The notes below the pieces were generated by a model, which did no database searches, was not told the origin of the DNA, and was given only the letters and a program-made list of their open reading frames with translations. This document shows, piece by piece, positions 25,501-35,324 of a DNA stretch of 64,000 nt. How positions within the stretch are numbered: the first letter of the stretch is position 1; each line of letters starts with the position of its first letter. The stretch is from the NCBI RefSeq assembly GCF_002999335.1, contig NW_020312314.1:186001-250000 (forward strand), in the 5' to 3' direction. The stretch is from Cyclospora cayetanensis. Taxonomy: Eukaryota; Apicomplexa; Conoidasida; Eucoccidiorida; Eimeriidae. The position numbers and the translations under genes were made by a program.

Positions 25501-27523
25501 TCACAAAACCGTAGGAGCCATCAAAGCACCCCGGAGGGTAATTAGTCGAATTACACTGTTCCTGAAGCTCGTTATACATGTGCCCCTCTTGCGGCTGCTG
25601 TTGCTCCTGTTGCTGCTGGTTATTTTGACCTGTTTGCTGCACACTGAAGACCTCTGATTGGTCCCTTGTTAACTCGGACTGGCTTTGATGCCGTTGTAGC
25701 TGCTCTGGTTGTTGCTGTGGTTGTTGCAGCTGTTGGATTTCTCTCAGAGCTTGCTTTTGTGCTAGTTGCGCCAGCAATTGCTGCTGTGGATGTTGCTCCT
25801 GCAGTTTCAGCCGTTGCTCTATCCACCGCTCGTGGAGCTCTTCAACAAGAAGCGACACATACGTCTCGCTCACGGATTCGGGAGGTAGCAGCCGCTGAAG
25901 CACTCCCTGCAGCAGCCCATTCACTGTAAGATATTCTGCGCCTGCGGCAGCACGATATATTCAGAGTCGCAATCCCTTTGCTGCTATTATTTTGTCACCT
26001 CGCTTGCTGTCGTGCTCTCTGATGTTCCAGGTACTTGACTCTGCAGTCTGCTTCTGCTCTCCAGTGGCTGTTGCCATTATTGGCACTGCACCCCGTCCAA
26101 CAGTATCAGCTGCTCCTACTAAAGGTTGTGCTGTTAGACTTAGTGTACGGCATATTCACCTTCCCTTCTTGCTGCAAGGTTCAGCGCAAACTGAAGAAAG
26201 GACAGCCTGGTTTCAAGGTCCGTGTCGTGCAGCAGCTGCAGCAACGGCAGCAGAAGCTCTTTTTGCGGCTGCTGCAGCAGTTCTTGCTGTTGCTGCTTAA
26301 TTTGAAGCAGCTGCAGCTTCAGCTGCTGGTGCCGCTCTTTTGAAGCCCCTGGTTGGCTTAAATACAAACAAATTGTCTGCTGCTCTTGCAATAGTAACAG
26401 CAGTTGCTGCTGCTGATGCTCAGCGGGAGGTAGCAGGAGCAGTCGCCTTGGACCTTCATGTGCAGAAAATCTGCGACCGCAGCACCAGTGCGATCACCGC
26501 GCGCTTGAGACGTGGGTCGTTGCGGGAGGCAACGGAAAGCACAAAACTCGGCTGAAAGGCGGGCGGTGCAAAGACACACATGAGCAAACATCGAGACAAA
26601 CAAAGAGCTGGAGGCTATTTGCCAGAAAGGAAGTCAGAGCACCAGATAAAAGGACAAATCCCAGCAGAAGGAGCGAATACAGGCATGTGCACAGGGGAAA
26701 GAGAACGAGAGAGGCGCATATACATGCAGGCAGATGGCCGGGCAGGAAAGGAAATTGGGTTACGACAAAAGAGCAGCAGCACTGGGCAAGCTAAGAGTCA
26801 GGTGAACAGTCCGGAAGCCAACAAGACGGACAAACCTAGTCAGTGCCTTGATGGAATGGCGACGCAGGGGCTGTTGCGCTCTGACGGCGAAGTCGATCAG
26901 TAGAGGAATCGCCCCTGAGGGGTATCAGGCGCCGGTTCGGAAGCTCCCTGCTCCCCATATGTCGTACGTCCCTGTCTGCCTATTGTGCGATGCTCCATGT
27001 GTATCGGGCTGCTCGTATATGATGCATACAAGTATTTGATTGTGGCCTTTCCCAGGCCTCGCTGTATCTCTGCGCATTGCTCTCTGTCTCAATTTCCTTC
27101 TCTTTTTGCTGCCACTGTTTTGAGGCCTCTCCTATGTTTGAATCGCTACACGCTGTTACTCTACGTGTCCCTAGCTGCACAATTTCTTAACGCGCACTCT
27201 ATAATAGAGGGGCTTCGTTATTCGGGATGCTTCTTCCCGTTGATGCAAGCAGAGCAGAATTTACAGCCCTGTATAACGGGGAATCTCAAGCCTGGAGTGT
27301 AGGGTTTGCTCTTACCTGCTTTGTATGCAGCAGCGCATTGTTCAGGGTCCCTAAAAAGCGTCTCGAGAGAGGACACAGCCTTGGTCTTGACACAGTTGTT
27401 GTTGATCCTCAGCTGCTCTACCAGGGCAGCGGTCCCCCTATAACCCCTCTGCACGACTGTGGAGGGCGGAGGCGTGGGGTTCCTCATCACAGTTCCAAGC
27501 CTTGGCAATGTAGAATTCAACAT
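22541..27523 (-). CDS. Armadillo-repeat protein with Gln-rich stretches and five D-G-x-(Y/F)-G motifs
   Basis: Multi-exon model. The first in-frame ATG is at 27523. Exon 1 contains TAALVEQLRINNNCVKTKA and ends in a GTAAGA donor after YKAG. Exon 2 (about 26,911–26,838) gives AIPLLIDFAVRAQQPLRRHS, a textbook armadillo helix pair. Exon 3, from about 26,551, gives SFVLSVASRNDPRLKRAV, with a one-base frame problem near 26,460, and ends at 26160. A 236-bp intron (phase fits) leads to the large exon 25923–23444. That exon has Gln-rich N- and middle parts and five motifs (FDGSYGFV, VEGQFGFC, IDGFFGYV, ADGGYGWV, IDGAYGFV) at exon residues about 134–282. Further coding-like blocks at about 23,216–22,948 and 22,890–22,541 probably belong to it, but the junction phases do not close. 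The N-terminus recalls radial-spoke RSPH14-type armadillo proteins; overall function is unknown. Confidence 0.5.
25060..25530 (-). repeat. Five diverged D-G-x-aromatic-G-aromatic peptide repeats
   Basis: Within the large exon. Consensus is hydrophobic-x-(D/E)-G-x-(Y/F)-G-(F/Y/W)-(V/C), spaced about 30–45 residues apart, with Cys residues between copies. DNA copies are diverged, so the protein pattern is conserved rather than recently duplicated. It loosely recalls WG- or MORN-type beta repeats but matches neither exactly. Confidence 0.65.
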
Positions 27524-29442
27524 TTTCTGGGGATCAAGGCCAAGTATTTCTGGTGCAGAATCGCAGGGCAGCGGATTTTTGCTGTTTACTGATGGTGGGA
27601 TCGGCCGGAATGGATGGCCCAGAGCGCTGCTTTGCTTCAACAGCCAAGTGAATTGAAACTGTGATTTTGTTAGAGTTTCTTTATCCTAGATGCATCAAAT
27701 AGTATAGAACGACAATTTCATGTGGGCTTACTAGTTTAAAACCCAAAGGCGGTGAATCCGTAGTCTCCCACAGGGTGCGAGGTCACTTCACAGCCTACTC
27801 GAAGGGAGCGCCTTGTACTTTAAACCCAACGTCAATTACCCATATGCTTTACACCACGGACTCTTATTGAATCCTCACTCGCGCTTTGGGGCTTTTGCGG
27901 CCACTTCGTTCCGAAAACTTCGTCTCTGCACTCGAGACCCCAGTCAACGTGGAGCCTCGGTGGCGCTTCCAGTACGTCCTTCGAAGTCAAACGCTGGTTT
28001 TATGACGAAGCCCAGTAGAGGTACTTCTTTATTGCTACAAAACACCTGTGAGAATTGTTCGCATGTCCTTGAGCCAACTCTCTGGGACCCTCCAGGTACG
28101 GTGTCGTCCAGGTGCTCGTGGATCGGATGCTGCCTAGAGTTTCTACAGAAGACTTCAGAAGGGATTCAGCCAACGCGTCATTGTTTCACTGGTGTAATTA
28201 TCATCATATTTTCTGCTGGAGCAGCCAAAATTTCAAGCGAGGGCTCACCGAAATCACAGCTTGAAGCGGGCAGTGCAAAAGGCTTCAGTGCAGCTTGGTC
28301 CACAACATAGACCACCTTTACCAAGGCAAAACCCCTCAGCGTTTTTGAGCTAGAGTCACACAGTGTTTTGTTCTAAGTGAAGCCCACAAAGCGGCTTAAA
28401 AAGGGCCCCATACGCTCCTCTCTCCTTATCGTGTGGATCTACTTGGTTTTCGCTGGAATGCATACATCGAAGAAAGTTTCCTCCAGAAACAGCTTCTGGG
28501 ACACTTACGGATCAAAATATCTCGGCCCAGGTCACCCTTCAGAATCCACTACCAAAACATTTTGGAGGGTACTCTCATGGCTTTCGTGAATTGCGCTCCT
28601 TTCGGCAGACATATAGAGAGCAGCAGAGTGTGGGCGCCCTACACGCCGCTGCATCCAGCGTCCTACAAGAGCATTTCGGCCTAAGCACAGCGTTGAGAAC
28701 TACATACTCTTATACACACACACGCCCACGAAAGTGGCAGCCCCTCAAAAGATCCGTACTGCCGGCACTGTACACGAAGAATTTCTTCGCCAGAATTCAG
28801 TCACTTGAATTCACATGCGGGAAACCGGCTACTTGACGAGCATCTTGGGGAGCTAAAAGCCTTTCCCGATTGCTTGGGTAAGCCCTTTTACCGCCTGCAA
28901 AGTAGTGGAGTAAGAATTCCTACTCCAACTCGTGGATCTCCTGAAGCTGCCCCTGTGTGGAGGACAGCTTTTCACCCACGTATGCTCTTTACTCATTAAG
29001 GAGCCCTTGCAAATTCCCTCCTCCAGGTGCGGAGCCCATACATGTAATGCCTCCCCTACATAGGACTCTTCAGTATTCTTATGGCTGAACTCACCCGAAG
29101 TGCTAAAGTTTTGGAGTCCACTGGCTGCAGTATGATGCCGTCTTTCTTCAACTTCGCTTTTCGCTCATACTGTTCTTCGTGGCAAAATACTCATTACGGC
29201 TTATGATGGAAGTGACCGCAAGTCCGTTATTGCTAGCAAGTCCGCATTAAATTGGGGCACTAGTAATTCAGAAAAATGGGAGCCAGTTCATGGATAAATT
29301 AGTTCTTTTTCCGCATGCGGAAAGCCTGATTAAAGGCTTCCTGGAGGTCACAAAGTGGAGAGTCACCCACATCTAAGGCAGCTGATGGGTGACTCATAGA
29401 GCTCAACATCAGCAGATCTATTCCTTCATATGTCTCCCTAAC

Positions 29443-29907
29443 CTATGATTGATGAGTGTTCCGATTTTTTTGCCATCCTGACGAGCACAGGATAGCATCA
29501 GGCGTGTAGGGATATCCATTTGCTTCCTCACATGTACAAAGAAGACTTCCGTATAGCGCTATGTTGCTTTTAGAACAACGGCGGAGACGCCCTAAAGGCA
29601 GGTGCACAGAGAAAGACATCGAGAGTATTTTGCAAGCGGAACAGGAAACTACTGTGAAGCGTCCATACGGAGCCTTCCACCTTCCGTTGGACAGTACCTT
29701 ATAAATGTCTAGAGAATGGAGCAGAAAACTGCAATTCTGCACGGCAGTACACAGGGTGGAACAGGCACGACAAGTTCTCAAGAGATGTGTTGCGTATAAA
29801 TCCTGTGCCGTCGTTTGGCGAAAGACACGCATGACCCTGCGCCCCTGAGATTGTTGCTTCCTTGAGCTCATTTTTCTTTTGTTCTGTGCCTTTTGCTCAG
29901 TAGCCAT
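29443..29907 (-). CDS. Possible hypothetical protein, 154 codons
   Basis: ATG-started frame. The first 50 residues are basic and Lys/Gln/Arg-rich (MATEQKAQNKRKMSSRKQQ). The second half is Cys/Ser/Leu-rich and less protein-like. A GTACTG donor candidate follows DIYK at about 29,698, so only the first half may be coding. No homologue recognised. Confidence 0.2.
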   Translation of the reverse strand: MATEQKAQNKRKMSSRKQQSQGRRVMRVFRQTTAQDLYATHLLRTCRACSTLCTAVQNCSFLLHSLDIYKVLSNGRWKAPYGRFTVVSCSACKILSMSFSVHLPLGRLRRCSKSNIALYGSLLCTCEEANGYPYTPDAILCSSGWQKNRNTHQS

Positions 29908-30690
29908 AAGGCTACTAGTGCCTGCGACTTGAGGGCCTTAGGCACCATGTACCCAGTAGAGCCCACCTGTGGCCATGCCTCCCCTGCAGCAGTCTAACAC
30001 TCCTTGAGGGGGGGCGAGGGCTCCGAAGTTCCCAAGCTGCCCACATCCGTGCCTGTTTCCTGCCTTAGAGCGTGAACAGGCAGTGTGGGTGTTGCCACCC
30101 ACGAGTCAAATGAGAAGCGCGCAGAGGCCTACTCGTAGTGTTCTGTGGAAAATACAGGGGAAGCGCCTGTTCCTCCTGCTGTGCTTGCTATTATCTTCAG
30201 CGCTTCACTGCTTGGTGCTTGCGATGACGCTGATGCCCTTCCTCCACAACTACTGTGATACTTCTATCGGTGCAGAATGCCCCTGATGAGCGCATTTCTT
30301 TCGTAGGGTGTTGCAAAGGCTGTTGTTTGTCCGTTTTACTAACTTTCCTTCTAATGAGCCAGGACAAGGAAACACCTTAGAATCCGGCTGCTACGCTTCT
30401 TCGTGCTCTGCTCCACGCAAACTCCCCCTTAAGAACGCTTTCTGATGCGCAGTATCGCTCGACTTCAAAGCATACCAGATGGGGACAAATCAGGTTTCCA
30501 CCGACCAGGTATACTTTTATCTTGAAAGATGAAAGGAATCTAGGACTCGAATAAGCTATCAATGTGGTGGAGGCATAAATCTGGCTATAGTTGTCGCGGC
30601 ACCCTGCCACAGACCCTGCTGTTCAGCAGGGGCTCATCAGTACCTAGCATTCGACAGGAAACGCCGCATTCGCTATGGTAGGAAAACAAA

Positions 30691-31023
30691 TCAGAGCAAG
30701 CACGAGCAAACAGTGGGCATGAAATAGAGATGCATGGACAGCATGCACCAACGCAGGAAACCAAATCTGGGCAGACAGAAGCAAACGAGGGGCATGCAGA
30801 AGAGATGCACAACAGCATGTAGCAAATGGGCATGATCGCGGGCGGCAGCGACTTCAGCCAATTTCACTTGGCTTTTAGTGTAATCATGATGAATATTTTC
30901 AAGAACTTCACCTGGTTTTGTTTCCACTTTTCGCACTAAAACGGCACTTCGATCAATTTTGCTGACTTGCGCTCTAGTTTTAAGTGTAGCATCTTGCTGT
31001 AATTTGCAAAGAATCCCAAACAC
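30691..31023 (-). CDS. Possible exon with coding-like sequence
   Basis: No ATG start. The stretch from about 30,985 to 30,820 translates as a Lys/Glu/Val-rich segment (DATLKTRAQVSKIDRSAVLV, then KPGEVLENIHHDYTKSQVKL), much more protein-like than its surroundings, and uses A/T-rich codons. It is preceded by a TTACAG acceptor-like site. The C-terminal part turns Cys/Leu-rich and is probably non-coding. Product not recognised; it may be an isolated exon or a fossil fragment. Confidence 0.25.
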   Translation of the reverse strand: MFGILCKLQQDATLKTRAQVSKIDRSAVLVRKVETKPGEVLENIHHDYTKSQVKLAEVAAARDHAHLLHAVVHLFCMPLVCFCLPRFGFLRWCMLSMHLYFMPTVCSCLL

Positions 31024-32570
31024 CGTTTGAGGGGCGTTCCTCTGTGTAAGCCTGTTTGCCTGCTACGAATCTCTCACTTGACTTTATGGCGCCTTTGGCT
31101 GCGTCTTCCTCTTCACTCTCTAGTAGAAATACTACAATGCTCATTTTAAGGGCTATGCCTATATGCTTACTCCTTCATTCCTAGACACAGCTTTGCAAAT
31201 ATTGCATGGGCAGCGAGAGCGATCTCGCAGGAGACCCCATGCCTCTCGATAAGCTGCATAATATCAAATGAACGAATCAAGGCTCACGCTGCCTTTGACA
31301 AATGTTGTTTCCTTTTAAAGATGCACGAATATCAGCTACTTTACTTGTGCGGTATCGCCTGCTCGCGATGAGGGGGACCCCAAACCGAAACCGTGTCACG
31401 CATTAACGATAGCACTTGCTTCGTTAACCAGATTTATCGCCTTCCTTGCCCTCAATCGAAATACTATCCTAGCTCAGCGGCAGGAGGGGCTGCCGGAGGC
31501 CTACTCAGCCACCGAAGTGACCTTCTCCAGGATCACAGCTGGGCACAACTCCAGTCAGTCAGAAACACAGGTGCCGCAGTCTCGAAGCGCTTTGGCCAAT
31601 CGTGCAGTGTCGCATGCAATCATGTACTTCACAGGCAGGCAGCCTATATTCTCCTGCTGTAGAGTTTTCCCCGCTCCTTTGCACACAGACTACAGGAGCC
31701 ACAAAGCCATGCCACCTACTGCCAAATATATTGTACGGACAAGTCTAAGAGGAACTGTCGAAGTGTGGCTCAGCCGGCTTGAAGCCGTGTGCATTCGTCT
31801 CCCCAGCCATCTTTATGGGCTCCCCCCACCCCCCCCGCCTGCTTTGGAGCATCGAGGCATGGTCCCTCCACAGCTTTCTGCGATGGTGTAAGGCGCCTCC
31901 AGCAGGCTGTCCTGATCTGGGCGTCTAGTACGCACGCCACTGGCTGCTCCCGGTGCAGCAACTACTGTTTGAAACCCTCCTGACAGCTGGCGTTAAAGTG
32001 TGAACCCCATTCCCCAGGCAGAAACTGCAGTCAAAAACAAGCACTTTAAATCAAAAAATATGACGTCACTGGTGTTCTGTGTTTGCAGAAAAAAACAGCA
32101 AACCCAAATCATCAGGGAGAGGTGGACCTGAGGCAGAGACTACACGAGTCTTCTTTCAAGTGAAAAATCGCCATACACGGGGCCCACCGCTTTAAAACCT
32201 ATCGAACAGAATAAGTAAAGGCGTATAGAGACTACCCGTCGCTTTAAAGCGACACGCAAGTCGGGGAGTATCCCCCAGAACTTCCCACAGGGTTCCTTGG
32301 AACCTCTTTAGATGGCCGGCATGAAGCCCACAAAATTCATTTGGGCGTTGGTCGTCTGCAAACTAAAGCTGTCATGTTGACGTACACCAGTGGGGCTGTA
32401 AGGAGGCCCTTTCCTAGGATGCCTCGCTCCAGCACATGCTAAATTCATTTTGGACGTAGAAAAACTCGACAGCTTTTACGATGCGGGGTGCACGCACTGC
32501 TGCTATTTCTGCTAGTGCTAAATGGGTTGCCCCTGGAACTCCTCCCTCAATGGTGCTGCAATTGCTGCGT

Positions 32571-34425
32571 CTACTGCCACCGCTGCTCGTGCACTGTCTG
32601 TGAGGCTGCAATAATCTCGGAGATTTGCTGGAAAGGAACTTGGAACAAGGATATAAAAGGCTCCGGGCCGGCAGAAGCACCCGGAGGAGAATCTGTATCT
32701 CCACCCCAAGGAAAACTCGGAATATGACGGGTGGAAAAGTAGAGCGCGCGACCAGGTATGGCAGTGTCCTTGGTTTTAATCGCAGCATCGGTAATAAAGA
32801 GCTGAAGATCCCTGGGGTTTCGTAATTTACAGTTCTCGCCATCTTCTGCCTGCTTGGTGAGATCGACGAACAGGACAGGTGCTGGTGCCTCGCCATTTCC
32901 CAGATTCCAACCAATCTGAAGCACGGAATGAGAGGCCCACAAAGTGTAGAAGGAGGCAGCAACAACCCGAAAGAGGCATTTTCCAACTGTCCGCACCGTT
33001 CCTGGAATGTCTACTGGCGTCGGCAGCTCTTCAACGACCTTCGGCACCTTGCACATAGGACCAGACCAAAGAGCGAACCTCGCATAGACAGGGGGAGCAC
33101 ATCGCACGAAAATCGTGTCGATGTCTCCTTGTTGATTCGCCGCTACCGCGTAAGCAGGATTCTCGTGCAGCTTCACGAGTCGGCGGCAATCACAGTCAAC
33201 AGGCATGACCCTCTCTACAGTTATTGGCAGCAGCGCCTCTCCAAAAAATTTCTGAAACAAGCCTGGAACCTTGGAATCATCCCATCCGCTGGGATGCATG
33301 GTGAACCGCAGCCTTCCAGACTGGCTCGAGCATGTCACCGAGATGGAGCCTGAGCTTAGAGCGCTCGCAGCTCCATCAGTCAAGTCTAGAACCTTAAACG
33401 TCAGCACCTTGGGGTACAGCGGGGTAACCAAGGTGAAGGGGAGTTTCAATGGCCGCAAGGAGGAAGAAATATCAATGTACGTCTGTTCGATCGCCGATGC
33501 TTCGTTAACCACCGAACTTGCACCTAGCTGCTCGCTGCTCTCTAGTCCACCAACCTGCGCAGACATAGAATGAGACACACCAGCGCCAAGACGGCTTCTT
33601 CGCATTTACTCTGCGCTGCGGTTGGTGCGCACCTGCTACCTCAGGGGAGAGGCTTGGATTCTTTGCGCTTACAACTCGAGGTCTTTCATCTTTGGATAAA
33701 GATGCACTAGACGACGCAGTACTGCTGTCCGAATCGCTGCTTTCTTCGGAGCTTTCTTCTGTACTATAGACGCCGACAGCTTCGTCAAGCTCGATACCCC
33801 TTGTGTTCAGGCTGCCATCGTCCGAATTCATGTCTTCGTCATCTGGTGCACCCCCTGTTCCGTATTTCTCCAAATCCAGCACCGTTTGCGGAATGAATTC
33901 CGATCGAGCTGGAACCTGTGCAGAGGTGGCTGGCTGTGGAAGCGCTGACACCTCGGCCGTTTTCGGTGTATCCTCAGGTTCTCGCTCTTCGTCAGCCACC
34001 GACGCCATCCCCAATACCCTCTTTACGGGGTCAGAATCTTCTGACGCTTCATCTAAGAGGCCAACCTGCATAGGCGAGCGCGTATTCACTGCTTCGTCTT
34101 CCTCACCTTTCAAGCCTGTTCCTGCAGCCGATGTCACTTTCTCTTCTGCAACATGGGTGCCAGGTGGGAGCTGCGGCTCAGAATCCCCTGCCGCTTCCCC
34201 CAAGCGGTTTGAAGTCAGCATATTCGCGGCCGTTTTCGTCTTGTCCTCAGTCGGGACAGACTCTGGCGCCGATGCGGGTGTCTCCTGCTCACTGCGGGAG
34301 TCACCGATTTTAAGCAGTTCCTCATAAAGTGCCGGATCCTCTGAGGCGTTTGATGCAGCATATTGCAGAACCCAAAGAGTTAAAGGCACGTAGGTTAAAG
34401 CTCTTAAAAGCCTCGATCGTCGCAT
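32571..34425 (-). CDS. Secreted protein with acidic Ser/Glu-rich N-terminal half, two exons
   Basis: The start is the ATG at 34425. It opens with a basic stretch and hydrophobic core (MRRSRLLRALTYVPLTLWVL), a typical signal peptide. Exon 1 (34425–33640) then encodes an acidic, low-complexity region with a Ser/Asp/Glu run (EESSEESSDSDSS). An 85-bp intron (33639–33555, GTAGCA…GCGCAG, phase 0 on both sides) joins to exon 2 (33554–32571). Exon 2 encodes a globular, beta-rich-looking domain of about 325 residues with several Cys (CDCRR, VRCAPP, PMCKVP) and ends HEQRWQ, stop. Total about 588 residues. I do not recognise the domain. Likely enters the secretory pathway: surface, dense granule or other organelle of the parasite. 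No TM segment or obvious GPI signal at the C-terminus. Confidence 0.7.
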
Positions 34426-34530
34426 CTCTACGCACAGTGACACTCGGAGAGAAGGGAGAGGCAGGAGACTGCAGAAGAGGGGGATACTCCAACTAGGCTC
34501 CCACGAGGTTGGGATGCACACAAAATGTAC

Positions 34531-34757
34531 TCAGTTTATGAAACGGGCAAAGCTTTCCGTTTCAAGAATTTGCAGTCTGCCAAGGAGGGGGATGGCAACA
34601 GGAGGGGGGGACCGCAAGCGATCGAATGAAACGCCGGGGAGCGGCTGCTCTAGAGAGTCCATAAGAGACAACCACCGGGGGATGACTTGCATTGAGGAGA
34701 GCAATCGCTGCAAATATTCTAATGCCGCAGCACTAAAACCATGCGGTAAGAGGATAT
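34531..34757 (-). CDS. Orphan terminal exon, 75 codons
   Basis: A TTTGTTTGCCAG acceptor at 34758 opens a frame with clear protein character: ILLPHGFSAAALEYLQRLL, then PRWLSLMDSLEQPLPG, ending ESFARFIN and TGA at 34531. It is 105 bp upstream of the secreted-protein start on the same strand. I could not find matching upstream exons to 35.3 kb with consistent phase. Unrecognised; possibly the 3' end of a small gene. Confidence 0.35.
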
Positions 34758-35324
34758 CTGGCAAACAAAGTGGATAACATGAAGAATAATTCCATTTGCA
34801 CACACACCCCAATTCGAAGGGAACCCCACCCTCCACAAGCAGCCTGTACAGGCCGTCAAACTTGACACATACCTAAATGGCATCATGAACCCCTGGAAGT
34901 GAAGGAAAGTTCCCGTTACACAACTTGTGGCTTCCATCGACTTTAGCGAGTGTAAGTGCTCTCTTAACTTATTTCCTGCTTTATCTCCAGACATTCGCGC
35001 ACGAACCATGTACGCTGCGATCGCGACAGCCTAGACACGGGAGCCTACGGGTGTGGGGCCAGGCTTTCTGTTCCTTTGCCCCACCTACCTTATCAATGAT
35101 TAGGGAGAGGCATTTCTACACCTCTAATATGAGCGTTTCTTCAATCCTCTCCCCGTGTATGCCCCTCTAGCCTGATCTACTGCCCAGCTTCACCCCACTT
35201 GCAGGCTCCCAGCTCCATGCGTGTTCCTCGCTTTTCGGCCTCAGCAGCTCCGCTGTTGGTCGTTTGCACCTTGCTTCCGTTTAAAATCTTCTCGCGCGCG
35301 CGTTAGACTCTACAGAGGCACTCA
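34758..35324. other. Intergenic stretch
   Basis: Lies between the minus-strand orphan exon and the plus-strand TPR gene, so any promoters here would be divergent. No other ORF with protein character. CT-rich sequence at about 35,160–35,290 precedes the TPR start. Confidence 0.4.

Larger units (their letters stand above)
27524..32570. other. Gene-poor region with two weak ORFs
   Basis: Apart from possible 5' non-coding sequence of the armadillo gene and the two ORFs listed separately, frames are short and translations look random. No triplet runs, tandem arrays or RNA genes were seen. Confidence 0.5.

Noticed and set aside
28805..28999. Plus-strand ORF with GKPFYRLQSSGVRIP considered as a second RT fragment
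   Set aside because: Only a vague resemblance over a few residues; no flanking RT blocks on either side.
33803..34327. 174-codon plus-strand Ser-rich ORF
   Set aside because: Lies opposite exon 1 of the secreted protein, whose signal peptide, phase-matched intron and downstream domain are far stronger evidence.
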